64,000 bases of DNA, from the NCBI GenBank assembly GCA_029204225.1, contig CM055109.1:40473791-40537790 (forward strand). The letters are read 5' to 3'. The stretch's first letter is position 1. Every line of letters begins with the position of its first letter. Shown here one piece after another: positions 11,037-22,700 of the stretch. Below the pieces are notes generated by a model that did no database searches, was not told the origin of the DNA, and saw nothing but the letters and a program-made list of their open reading frames with translations. Source of the DNA: Diphasiastrum complanatum. Taxonomy: Eukaryota; Streptophyta; Lycopodiopsida; Lycopodiales; Lycopodiaceae. The position numbers were made by a program, and so were the translations under genes.

Positions 11037-12470
11037 CTGCACTTAATGGACTTTTGATCCATTTTATCACTTGCAAAATCGGAATCCGAATATCCAACAA
11101 TGGTTAGATCTTCATTCTTGTACAATAAACCATAATCTTGAGTAGAAGATACATATCTTAGAACTCTCTTGGCCATCTTCCAATGTTGGATCTTGGGATC
11201 TTGCATAAATTGACTCAATTTGTGCACACAATAGCTCAAATCGGGTCTAGTGATAGTAAGCCAAATTAAAGAGCCTATAAGACTCCTATAGAGTGTGATC
11301 TCGTCGAAGGATCTTTCATTACCTTTAATAGGATCTTTTACATGTTGCTCCATGGGAGTATCTATGCCTTTACAATTTTGCATATTGAATTTCCTCAACA
11401 TAGAAAAGACATATCTAGATTGACAAATAAAAGCATACTCTTCATGAAAATCAATCTCAAGGCCTAAAATGTAATGGATCTCTCCTAGATCTTGCATTTT
11501 AAATTCTCTTCCTAATGCATCTTTAGTTTCTTGAACTAGTATCAAACAAATTCCACTAAGAATAATGTCCTCTACATAGATTAGAGGAATGACAATATTA
11601 CTACCATCAAACTTTAAGTACATAGAAGGATCATAGTCACTAAGCACAAATCCTAATAAAAGTAGAAAGTTGTTGAGTCTTGAATACCATGATCTAGGTG
11701 CTTGCTTCAAGCCAAAAAGACTTCTAAATAGCAAACACACCTTAGATTTATCCTTGATAAATCCTTGAGGTTGTTCCATGTATATCTCCTCCTCAAGATA
11801 GCCATTCAAAAAAGCGTTGGAGACATCAAGTTGAAACAGTTTCCACTAAAAAAATAAGACAAGAAGATTATGATTCTTATTGTCACCATCTTTGCTACAG
11901 GAGCAAAGGTTTCTTCATAGTCAAGGCCATATATTTGTGCAAAGCCTTTAGCGCATAATCTTGCCTTGTACTTGTTGATGGAGCCATCATGATTGTACTT
12001 GATCTTGAACACCCACTTGCATCCAATGACATGCATGTTAGGTGGTGGATCCACTAGCTCCCATGTGTGGTTGGTGATCAAGGCATCATATTCAATCTTC
12101 ATGGCCTCATACCACTCCTTGGTATTGAGGGCTTCTTGGACATCTTTGGGCTCCTCGTGAGAAACAAAATAAGCATAAGTGGAATCAAGATCCACTTGTT
12201 TTCCTTTGTCATGATAAGTGAGCCTCTTAGGCTCGGATCTTTCCCTCATGGATTTTTAGCAGTGAAAATCCGAGGACTTCCATCTTCAAATCTCGACTCC
12301 TCCATATGTTGATTGTCTTCAATAACAAAAGGTGATAGATTTTGAGGTTGCTTGATTTCGGCCCCTCCAAGATTGGACTTTTCTTCTTCATGAAAAACTA
12401 CATCTCTACTATCAATTACTTTAGAAGTAGAGAGCATGTAGATTCGATAGGCTTTCTTGTTGGATGATCC
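11037..12470 (-). pseudogene. Copia E1 integrase C-end, reverse transcriptase and RNase H N-part, inverted
   Basis: Read on the minus strand: SNKKAYRIYML (end of integrase), the linker EPKDVQEALNTKEW, RT motifs GCKWVFKIKYN and ARLCAKGFAQIYGLDYEETFAP, then FGLKQAPRSWYS, IYVEDIIL and RNase H GYSDSDFASDKMDQKS. The RT signature is YVED instead of YVDD, which hits a catalytic Asp. Further damage includes a stop near 12247 and a frameshift near 11810-11850. RNase H breaks off after the DFASD block; its missing half is at 19836-20307. Confidence 0.88.
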
Positions 12471-12503
12471 GAGGATTAAAGTGGCAATAAGCAGTCTCAT
12501 GAT
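12471..12503 (-). pseudogene. Short end of gypsy G1 gag (FNPR), before the E2 insertion
   Basis: On the minus strand the G1 gag passes from 18682 across the E2 insertion into this piece and reads ETAYCHFNPR up to about 12470. There it joins E1 integrase. G2 gag has DTAFCPFNPR at the corresponding place. A shared GGAT at the join suggests microhomology. Confidence 0.7.
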
Positions 12504-13298
12504 TGTTAAAACTGAAAAACAATCCATATTGATTTCTTGGCTTGCTACAAATGTTGTACCATGCAAGTATGTAGCCCATTAATGCAAAATGCCAAGTTTG
12601 GCCTACATAGAACTCGAGCTACATGGTTATGTATTATCTAGTTTGATAGATGCAACTTGCATATAGTTTGTAGACATAGAATTAGCATGAATATGCTTGT
12701 AGAAACTCGTGGCAACTCACATGCATTAATTGTAAGTGATCCATAGTGACATGCAAGGCATGCACAAAGTTTAATGGACACATGCATGATGATTTGGACA
12801 TTTCTAGTTAGAACTAGTACACTTGCAAAAAGTTGGTAGAATTTCATGCATGACAAGTGACAAATGTCACATAGACTCTAGATGTCACTTTAGATGTCAT
12901 TTTGGAATGGATAGATATGGTTCTACCTCGAGCTACCTCAATCTCCATAAATATGTGTAGCTCTCCACACAATGAATGATGAAGAACCAAAGTTTTGTAG
13001 CTATCTCATGCCATTTTGGATCTAAACAAATATTGCTTGTTATCTCTCTAGCTCTCTCTCTCTAACTCATGTTGAGGCTAATGCTCATACACTGAGATCT
13101 TGTATTTTTATTCATTCTTTGATTCATTTCTATTATATTATGTTGATTAGCATGCTAGATTGTGGATTGGCCATTTCTTCTGAACTAGATTTTGTTGATC
13201 AATCTAGAATCAGGTTATAGTGCCAATCACAAAGCTTAATTAAGATCAGTCACTCTTGTGGACATTCCCCACACGTGTGAATTCTGAAAATTTTGTCA
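12504..13298 (+). repeat. 5' LTR of E2
   Basis: Begins TGTTAAAACTG and ends TTTTGTCA, followed by the primer site. It carries CACACGTGTG at 13270-13279, 19 bp before its end. It aligns almost base for base with 17915-18681. The open frame at 12638-12856 (minus) within it recurs in the 3' LTR and is not a gene. Confidence 0.93.
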
Positions 13299-13311
13299 TG
13301 ATATCAAAGCC
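13299..13311 (+). other. Primer binding site of E2
   Basis: TGATATCAAAGCC directly follows the 5' LTR. It differs from the standard TGGTATCAGAGCC by two transitions. The leader that follows (to 14067) contains a second CACACGTGTG at 13484-13493. Confidence 0.8.
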
Positions 13312-14067
13312 ACACTAAGCTTTGCATGCTAACAACTCTGATTTTACAAGAAATTGAGAGCTAAATCAAGCAAAAAAGCAGTTTTGCACTTTTTCTAACC
13401 TTTCTTTGAAGTGTATTTGGATCAAATCGCACTTGAACTGAATTTTTACACCTGAATTGAGGTAGTACGGAATTCTGGAATTCCACACGTGTGAAAATCA
13501 GAGTTTTTTTAGTCCCTTTGTGCTCCTTACTTTTAAATCCAAAGATAGCAGTGTTATAGCTTGATGGAAAGATTTGATTTGTACTTTCCATAGAACTTGA
13601 AATCAAATCAATCTGATGTGTCTAGCAAGAGTTATAAGCTCTTAAAGAGGATAGGGATAGGTCCAAAATCCGAGTGACAGCATTTTGATTTGATTCAATT
13701 ATACTTTGTTCTGAGTCCATTATTTTGAGCATCCAACACAAGGAATTGTAGATCAAGACTGAGTTTGAAGTATTTGAAAACCCTTTGAGCCTTCTGAGTG
13801 TCAATAGTGTTTCTTTTTGAAGCATTTCACATGTGCCAAAAGTAGAATTCAAACCAGCCAAAGTGTCTCAAACCACTTTTTGTGTCTGATCTAGAAAACT
13901 TGTCTTGTGGAATATTTGAGATTCATCTCAAATATAGTTGCAAGTGTTTCACATAGGAAGGTACTTCAACCTTGAAAATACCTATAGTGAAGAGAGCAGC
14001 AACTCTAAGTCTGATAGGAACAAGCTCAAACATATCTCAATCCAATAACTAAGAAGTCTTCATTATA

Positions 14068-17000
14068 ATGGCATCTCAGGGAGGATATCTTCTAGAAGCC
14101 AGTGAAAGACTAAACACTTCTAATTACTCAATTTGGAAGTTAAGAATGGAGTCTGTTTTGATTCTCCAGAATGTTATGGATATTGTGCTTGGTGTTGAGG
14201 AGGAGCCTCAAGCACAGGTTGAAATTTCTAAATATAAGAAGAGAGCTAGAATGGCTCTACATTTCATTAAGATGAATGTATCTAATAAAATTTTGAGAGA
14301 GATACGGTCTTGCACTACATCCAAAGAAGCTTGGGATGCACTAAAGACCATCTATGAAGCAAAGAATACTTCTAGAATACTCACTCTTAGGAATCAGATT
14401 TTCAAAGTTTCCAAAGAAGTGAAGAGAGTGCATCTAACTATGTTCTGAGAGTTAAAGATTTACATAGAGAGCTTTCTTGTGTTGGTGTTACCATTAACCA
14501 AGTTGAGCTAGTTCAAGTCATACTGAATGGCTTGAGAGATGACTATGATAATCTTGTTCAGTCTTTTGATATTAAAGAGGAGTTACCTAATCTAGAAACT
14601 CTCCAAGGAACTCTTACAACAAAGACAAAGCCAAAGATTGAGATCAAGATAGTGAAGAGGATGAAACATCTCATCCCTCTAACTCAAAAACCAAGAAGAA
14701 GAAAATGAAGTGCTTCTTTTGTGGCAAAAAGGGGCACTATGCCTCTAATTGCTTTAAGAAGAAAAACCAACTCAAGCAAGCTAATCTCTCCAAAGAGATT
14801 GAAGAAGATTTTGCTGCAAGTGATGGATAAGGATCACTTATGGTGTCCAATTTTTCTTCATCACCTTTCAAGAAAGATGGAGCTTGGTACATAGACAGTG
14901 GAGCCTCTTCACATATGTGCTGTTCAAAGGAGTCATTTGACTCAATCTTACCTTTCAAAGGACTCAAGAGATCTATTTACACAGTTAATGATCATGAGTG
15001 TCCAATAGAAGGAATTGGCAACATTGCATTGAAACTTGCTTCTTCAAAAGTTCTTGCACTTTCTAATGTTCTTTTCATTCCAAAACTTACAAAGAGCTTA
15101 ATTAGTGTGGGAAAGTTGCTTGATAATGGTTGTGATGTAAAGTTCAACTCCAATACTTGTTTTATCAAGAGAAAAGATGAAATCCTTGCTGATGGAACTA
15201 GATGTGGTGGAATTTTTAAGTTGAATTATTATGAGAATGCAAACCTTTGTGAAGTTGCTTTGTTATCTAAGGAGGAGCTGTGGCATAGAAGGTTGGGACA
15301 TCCTAACTTTACATCTATGTCTTCTATGGTTAAGAAGGAGAAGGCTATTGGTCTTCCAAAATCTCTTTCTAAAGATTTCAAGCCTTGTGAGGCTTGTGCC
15401 ATTGCAAAGTCACACAGAAAGCCATATCAGTAGTTATAAAGACTTCTTATCCATTGGAACTCATACATTCAGATGTACATTTTTTTCTCTTCTAAAAGTA
15501 TTGGTGGTGCAACATGTTTTGTCACCTTTATTGATGACTTTACTAGATACATTTGGTTGTATCTACTTTCTTCAAAGGCTATGATTTTTTATCACTTCCT
15601 TATTTTCAAAGCTTATGTAGAAAAACAGTTTTCTTGCAAAGTTAAAGCTTTAAGATGCGATGGAGGACGTGAATATATCTCCAACAAGTTTCATAATTAT
15701 TGTGAAGGTGAAGGAATAAAGAGAGAATTTTCTTGTGCCTATTCTCAATCCCAAAATGGAGTAGCTGAGAGGAAAAACAGATCTTTATGTGAATGTGCTA
15801 AAGCAATTCGAGTAGCAACTTCTTTGCCTATTGAATATTGGGGTGAAGCTATAAATTGTGCAATAGATTACCTCACAATGCTCTTGCTGAAAAAACACCT
15901 TTTGAAGTCTTGTTTTAGAAAAAACCTAAGGTAGATCACCTTAGAGTTTTTGGTTGTACTTGCTTTGTTAATATGCCCTTGGAAACAAGGAAAAGAGATG
16001 ATCCTAATTCTGTTAAAGGGATCATGGTTGGATATGCATCCAACAAGAAAGCTTACAGGATCTATGTTCCCTCTACCTCAACTACAATTGAGAGTAGAGA
16101 TGTGATATTCCATGAAGATCAAAAATACATTCTTGAGAAGGCCGAGTTCAAAGATTCTCACAAAGATACTCCAATCATCGACCTTGAAGATCATCATGGA
16201 GAGATGGGGCCGAGATTTGAGGAGAAGTCATCTCGAATTTTTTCACCAAGGAGATCTCAAAGAGAAAGATCCGAGCCTAGAAGGCTTACCTATGAAGATA
16301 GAGGAAAGCAAGTGGAAATCAACTCCACTATTTGTGCCTATTTTATTTCTCATGAGGAGCCAAAGGATGTTTATGATGCTATCAACTCAAAGGAATGGTA
16401 CCTTGCCATGAAGGAAGAATATGATGCTTTGATGGCCAATAATACATGGGAGCTTGTGGATCTTCCATCCAACAAGCATACCATTGGTTGCAAATGGGTT
16501 TTTCGAGTCAAATATAATCAAGATGGCACAATCAACAAGTACAAGGCTAGGCTTTGTGCTAAAGGCTTTGCTCAAGTATATGGACTTGATTATGAGGAGA
16601 CCTTTGCCCCAGTTGCAAAGATGGTGTCAATTAGAATCATAATTTCTCTTGCTTGTTTTTTCAATTGGCAAATTCTTCAACTAGATGTTTCTAATGCATT
16701 TCTAAATGGCTACCTAGAAGAAGAGATCTATATGGATCAACCTATTGGGTTCATCCATGATGAGGGAAAAGTTTTCTTGATCTTCAAAAGTTTATATGGA
16801 TTAAAGCAAGCTCCAAGGTCATGGTATTCTTGACTTAACACCTTTCTTGAGTCACTAGGATTTAATCTTAGTAACTATGATCCTTCCTTATATGTCAAGT
16901 TTTTTGATAAAGATATTGTCATCCTTCTTATTTATGTTGATGATATCATTCTGACAGGAAGTTGTATCAAGTTAGTTGAGGAAACCAAGATTGCACTTGG

Positions 17001-17900
17001 AAAAGAGTTCAAGATGCAAGATCTTGGAAAAAATCACTATATTCTAGAATTAGAGATTGACTTTCTTAAAGATAAAGCTTTGGTATGTCAATCTAAGTAT
17101 GCTCTTTCAATGTTAAAAAAAAGTCCAATATGTTGAATTGTAAGAGTATAGAAACAACTATGGAGCAAAATGTAAAGGACTCTAACAAAGGTGATGAAAG
17201 ATCCTTCGAGGACTTCACACTTTTTAGAAGTCTTATAGGCTCCTTAATTTGGCTCACAATAACTAGACCTGACATAAGCTTTGGTGTTCATAAGTTGAGC
17301 CAGGCTATACAAAATCCTTCAGTTTATCATTGGAAAAAGGCCAAGAGAGTACTTAGATATATATCTTCAACTTTTGATTTTGGTTTATTGTATAAAAGTG
17401 AATATCTTTCAATTATTGGTTATTCTGACTCGGATTTTGCAAGTGATAGAGCAGATCGAAAATCTACAAGTGCTTATGTCATATATCTTGGAGGAAACTT
17501 TATATCTTGGCTTTCAAAAAAGCAAGATATTGTATCACTCTCATCATGTGAAGCTGAGTACAAGGCGCTCACTACAACAACAAAGGAAGTGCTCTGGATC
17601 AAGAGGTTACTAGTGGAGCTAAAGATAATTATGGAAGAAAATATACCTATGATCATGTGTGACAACATTTCAGCTCAAGCCCTTGCCAACAACCCAATAT
17701 TCCATGCAAGGAGCAAGCATATCGAAGTTGCACATCACTTCATGAGAGAGAAGCTCATTGGAGGTGAAATCAAATTGGAGCACATCGACACATCATCTTG
17801 CATTGCAGATATGCTCACCAAACCTTTGAGCAAAAGTTCCTTCAACAAGCATAGAGCCAACCTTGGAGTTATACCAAGATCCATGTTCAAATCAATATAG
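14068..17900 (+). pseudogene. Copia E2 gag-pol, decayed
   Basis: Domains in order: gag from ATG 14068 (LEASERLNTSNYSIWKLR); CCHC knuckle CFFCGKKGHYASNC near 14714; protease WYIDSGASSHM near 14884; integrase zinc finger and core with the three acids visible in HSDVH, RCDGGREY and NGVAERKNR; RT with YVDDIILTG near 16936; RNase H GYSDSDFASD to DMLTKPLSKS. Damage: a gag frameshift near 14405 with stop at 14446, a deletion near 14620, a TAA at about 14828, frame changes near 15430 and 15925, a TGA at 16831 replacing Arg in SWYSRLN, and a frameshift near 17115. The catalytic RT motif is intact, so decay is by scattered small lesions. Confidence 0.92.
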
Positions 17901-17914
17901 ATCATTTTTAGGAG

Positions 17915-18681
17915 TGTTAAAATTGAAAAACAATCCATATTGATTTCTTGGCTTGCTACAAATGTTGTACCATGCAAGTATGTAGCTCATTAATGCAAAA
18001 TGCCAAGTTTGGCCTACATAGAACTCGAGCTACATGGTTATGTATTATCTAGTTTGATAGATGCAACTTGCATATAGTTTGTAGACATAGAATTAGCATG
18101 ATTATGCTTGTAGAAACTCGTGGCAACTCACATGCATTTATTGTAAGTGATCCATAGTGACATGCAAGGCATGCACAAAGTTTAATGGACACATGCATGA
18201 TGATTTGGACATTTCTAGTTAGAACTAGTACACTTGTAAAAAGTTGGTAGAATTTCATGCATGACAAGTGACAAATGTCACATAGACTCTAGATGTCATT
18301 TTGGAATGGATAGATATGGTTCTACCTCAAGCTACCTCAATCTCCATAAATATGTGTAGCTCTCCACACAATGAATGATGAAGGACCAAAGTTTTGTAGC
18401 TATCTCATGCCATTTTGGATCTAAACAAATATTGTTTGTTATCTCTCTAGCTCTCTCTCTCTAACTCGTGTTGAGGCTAATGCATCTTGTATTTTTATTC
18501 ATTCTTTGATTCATTGCTATTATATTATGTTGATTAGCATGCTAGATTATGGATTAGCCATTTCTTCTGAACTAGATTTTGTTGATTAATCTAGAATCAG
18601 GTTATACAATCACAAAGCTTAATTAAGATCAGTCACTCTTGTGGACATTCCCCACACATGTGAATTCTGGAAATTTTGTCA
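17915..18681 (+). repeat. 3' LTR of E2
   Basis: Begins TGTTAAAATTG after the purine-rich TTTTTAGGAG and ends TTTTGTCA. The palindrome seen in the 5' LTR is here CACACATGTG (one base changed) at about 18652. Confidence 0.93.
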
Positions 18682-19221
18682 ATGATCAAGTGAATTGCAC
18701 AGATGGCAAATACTGGTTTCTATTCGTTTTTTCAATTTGGACATTCATTTGTTGTGTGATTGCCCGCACAAATGAAATACCAGACATGAATCCTGGTAGA
18801 AAAAGACTTAGGAAACTCCTTAGGTTCTTTGTTCACTTTTCCATGAAAATCTTTCAAGGCTTTGATCTTCTCATCAAATTGTGACTGCAACTTTTCCATT
18901 TGTATCTGCTGGTTCTTTCCAAGTTTTTTGAACTCGTTGGACATCATCTCTACAGTAGCATTGATATTCGTTGATGTGATAGTGGTGGATGTCGTAGTGG
19001 TCTTCCCTACTGTGTAAGGCAACAAACCAATGTTCAGCTCATTGTCTGAATCTTCATCCTCCTCTCGTATCGTAACATCCATACCATTTTGCAAAGTTGC
19101 GTACTCATTATGGCGTTTTAGCTCGCGTCTGATCCTTTTAGGTAGACCTGCCAAAAACCACATAATCATGGCATCTTCGTTAATCAGCTTGAGTACGCAC
19201 TCCGATCTGAGGACTTTAACT
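18682..19221 (-). pseudogene. Gypsy G1 gag C-terminal part with zinc knuckles, inverted
   Basis: On the minus strand the frame continues the G1 gag: KVLRSEC, then MIMWFLAGLPKRIRRELKRHNEYATLQ, an acidic stretch, a coiled-coil-like KLGKNQQIQMEKL part and a zinc knuckle CAGNHTTNEC. It matches G2 gag (IMWFLAELPRSIRRDLKR; CTQNHTTNKC). The first bases, AGTTA on the minus strand (19217-19221), are the E1 target duplication and complete the DYIEQV codons left at 8570, although the two halves now lie on opposite strands. Confidence 0.85.
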
Positions 19222-19835
19222 TGCTGAATTCACACGTGTGGGATGCCCTACACATGTACTTTTGATCTCCTAAGCCCAATAATACCATAAAGATCAGACT
19301 AGCATTGGTTGACAATAGGAAAGCTGATTATACAAGAAATATTATTGTGTTACAAGCAAGATCTGTCAACCAAACATAGGACTAAGCATCATAAATGCCT
19401 CAACTCGGCTAGAGAGAGAAAATAGAAAGTACAAAACTCGTGTAGAGAGAGGGGGCACAAAGAGCTTGTCTCCAAATTTGCATTACACACAAATTTCATC
19501 ATCTTCTTAATGAGAGTACATCACATATATATAGATCCATGGACTCCTTTCCTTCTTTGAGTGGAATTGGAGTTGTGAATCCACCTCTCAAGCTATCTAG
19601 ACTTATTCAAGCCACCTCACTATGTCTAATTGTGCCACCTAGTCTTTTCATGCATTAAATGTGTCATGTAAAGTACAAATGGCAATTCCTATGGTAGCTT
19701 GAGTTTCTACTTCTACCTACCTTGAATATTTTATTCTAAGATGGGTCTTTACTAAGCCAAAAGAGCTTAATTTATCTTTGGCATTTTTAGGAGCCCTATT
19801 CACAACATTAGATAGATTTTTCCAATATTTTGACA
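19222..19835 (-). repeat. 3' LTR of Copia E1, inverted
   Basis: On the minus strand it begins TGTCAAAATATTGG after a purine tract (AGGAGGAG) and ends TTCAGCA, flanked by AGTTA. At 614 bp it is the full-length version of the shortened LTR at 8571-8805. CACACGTGTG is at 19231-19240, close to the LTR end. Confidence 0.9.
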
Positions 19836-20307
19836 CTCCTCCTAAAAATGTATCTAATGTGGATCAAGCATCGATCTTGAGATAAGACCAAGATTAGACC
19901 TATGCTTTGAGAAGGCACTTTTGCAAAGTGGCTTTGTGAGAAGATCAACAATACATGAAGATGTGTCGACATGTTCTAAGTTGATTTCACCTCCAATGAG
20001 CTTTTCCTTACAAAATGGTGTGCCACTTCTATATGCTTGCTTCTTGCATGAAAAATAGGATTGTTTGCAAGAGCTTGTGCCGATATGTTGTCACATTTGA
20101 TCAAGGGAAGATCATCCTCATTGATGCACTTTAGCTCCATGATTAACCTCTTGATCCAAAGCACCTCTTTAGTTGTTGTAGTGAGTGCTTTGTACTCAGC
20201 CTCACAAGATGATAGAGATATGGTATCTTGCTTCTTTGAAAGCCAAGACACAAGATTGCCTCCAAGAAAGATAGTATATGACATTGCCAACTCTGATTTG
20301 ACCAGTA
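19836..20307 (-). pseudogene. Copia E1 RNase H C-terminal half, inverted
   Basis: On the minus strand: SYTIFLGGNLVSWLSKKQDT, SCEAEYKALTTTTKEVLWIKRL, KCDNISAQALANNP, HARSKHIEVAHHF, then a frameshift near 19990. It is the piece missing from the RNase H at 11037. The upstream edge (about 20285-20307) coincides with the point where that other piece breaks off. Confidence 0.88.
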
Positions 20308-21174
20308 CATAGGCCTCCCACCAAGGAGCCTATCTCCCCAATGTATCCATTATGTCAACCAAAACAAAGCAAATTATCCAAGCAAGAGTCTTATTTGCTA
20401 ATGCTTAGCCTATCTTTCAAGGTGTTGTTAAGTAACATACATGTTTAGACACTTTTCCATATATGATTTGATCTTGAAACGAACCGAATGAGGTGATTTG
20501 CCATATGTAAGAATTGAGCAAGAGTGTAGATCCTCACACAAGAATGCTACATAGTAAAAGAGGAGATGAACATTAATGCAAATGTGTAGTTACTTTATAG
20601 AAAGACAAAGCATGAGTCATGATAAAAAAAACCGTATTTAACTTATACAAAAAATGGCATTTAGCATCCTACAGTCCATTGTTGGATAGTAGGTGCTGTC
20701 ATTCAAGATTTTAAGCCAGAAAATTAGTGTATATAAGTTGTCATCCATATGCTGGATACATTGTAAAAGCTTCCACATTTTGAGTTAAAAAAATGGATGT
20801 GGTTCATTGCTGAAATACAAGCATGAAAAGTAGCAAAATCTTTTGTAGAAACTGCCTCCTAGTCCATCGTTGGATAGTGAGCATCAATGACTTTTTTTTT
20901 TTAGATATTCAAACATATGTTGAAGCTACGATCCAATGCTATATAAGTAGTGAAAGAAAACCACAATGCTAACTACTCAAAGCATAAAAAAGGCTTGTAG
21001 TTCATTGTTGAATCTATGTAGAAGATTCATATCAGCAGTAAAGTATGTGTAAGTCTCTTACCGTATGAAGATTGCAATGGAATGAAAGTTGTTAGGGATT
21101 CCAAAGAAGAGCCTTGTCATGAACACTTCTCACAATTTGGTGTGGGAAATGTAGACTAAGTAGTAGTATGTCAT

Positions 21175-21269
<95 letters not shown>

Positions 21270-22700
21270 TTCATCCGAATAATCGATCTTTAATCTTCAT
21301 CCATTTTCATTATCTAGTTTTGCAGTTTTATTCGTGTTTCTACATAGTCTGCAGAAATACTCAAGAATACCACCTTGGATTTGATCAATTTGGATGAAAT
21401 ATAATCTATATCAAAGTTTCAGGAGAAAAAGAAAAAGCTTAGTTCATGAATTTGCAAAAAATAAACACTTTTCAAAATATGAATGATGGTGATATAAATG
21501 AATTGTATCTAGGGTTTAGAAGACATTCTCATTTATTCACAATGTCTTGCCAATACTAAAGTGTCTCTCAAGTCTATATATATATACATTTTGTAAAATT
21601 GATTGCAAAGAATCTAGACACATCATTTCTAAGCATGTCATTGCTTTCACAATAGATGACCTTGAGCCATTTCACATTAAAGATGAAATATGTATTGTTA
21701 GTCCCATAGTTCAGTGGCCTCATAAATGTGCTGCATAGTGCAAACATAGTCAGGGTATTCACCTAAAATAAAGTTTGTCATTTGCACTAGATCATCTCTC
21801 TTGTTGAAAAGCCATTATATCATAATCAAATGTCCTTCGCTTCATGTCAGTGCTCTCAATATGATATTGATGTCCGTAAGCCCACAAAGCATTGCAAGAT
21901 TTGGACTGAAAGACAATGCAATGTTTCAATCAATGTAGGAATGTTCTGATGATAATTATGTAAGGTTTAAATGTTATACATATTGAATCCTAAATATTTT
22001 CCATGCACACCCACAAACAAATTCCCATTTTCCAATGCCTTTTCCATGGCATTATAATAGCACACAAGTACATTGAGAAAGTAGGCATTCAAAGGATTTG
22101 TCATTTTGAAGCATAAAGTCTATCATGATTTGTGGCCTTTTCCTATACGAGTTTTTTTTTTCATTTCATGATTATGTCTCTTTGTTTTTTGGTTTCTTCA
22201 TATTACGTTTGAGTTTTATCACATGAAAAACTTGTACGTTTTCTTACTATGCCTTTTCCTTGTGGAACATTATCCTTAACATTTTATCTCTTCATCATTC
22301 CATAATCATGGGGTATATATTGTAGTTATGAGAGATATTTTGCTATGCAAAACATAGACTTTGGGACAAGCCAAACTTTTGCAATGCTACCATTTGGCCT
22401 TGCCCTTTGTCTCAGAATTTTTTAGTACCTTCATTGATCTTTCAAAGTAGACAATCCAACTTGTGTACACAGGTCCAATAAAAATAATTTCTTCAACCAT
22501 ATGCACATTGGACCAAGGTATACCAGTTTATGCTTAAAGAATTTACACTTGGTCTCTTTAGCAAAAAGTATTTCTCTCATGAGAATCTGCAAGGTAGTCT
22601 TGACATGATTTACATGCTCCTGAAGAGTTCTATTGTAGATGAGGATATCATTGTTAGCCGATATTTTTGCACGAAAAATTGGGCTATCTTTAGAGAAATT
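20308..22700. other. No gene recognised; one long (GA)n
   Basis: AT-rich DNA. A degenerate phrase TCCATTGTTGGATAGT recurs near 20670 and 20868 as TCCATCGTTGGATAGT. A (GA)n array lies at 21177-21267. Short open frames at 21547-21738 and 22530-22745 have no recognisable domains. Confidence 0.4.
21177..21267. repeat. (AG)n microsatellite, about 91 bp
   Basis: Uninterrupted AG dinucleotides. The apparent open frames across it (alternating Arg-Glu or Ser-Leu) are repeat artefacts. Confidence 0.98.

Larger units (their letters stand above)
12504..18681 (+). mobile_element. Copia E2, complete element with target duplication ATGAT
   Basis: The element is flanked by perfect 5-bp duplications ATGAT at 12499-12503 and 18682-18686. 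It has two LTRs (795 and 767 bp), a primer binding site and a gag-pol region of about 3.8 kb in the usual Copia order gag, protease, integrase, RT, RNase H. The LTRs differ mainly by two short deletions and scattered substitutions. It inserted into the inverted G1 gag, so it is younger than that rearrangement. Its polyprotein is broken in several places. Confidence 0.95.

Noticed and set aside
12638-12856. Minus-strand ORF repeated at 18049-18267
   Set aside because: It lies inside the two LTRs of E2 and is duplicated only because the LTRs are.
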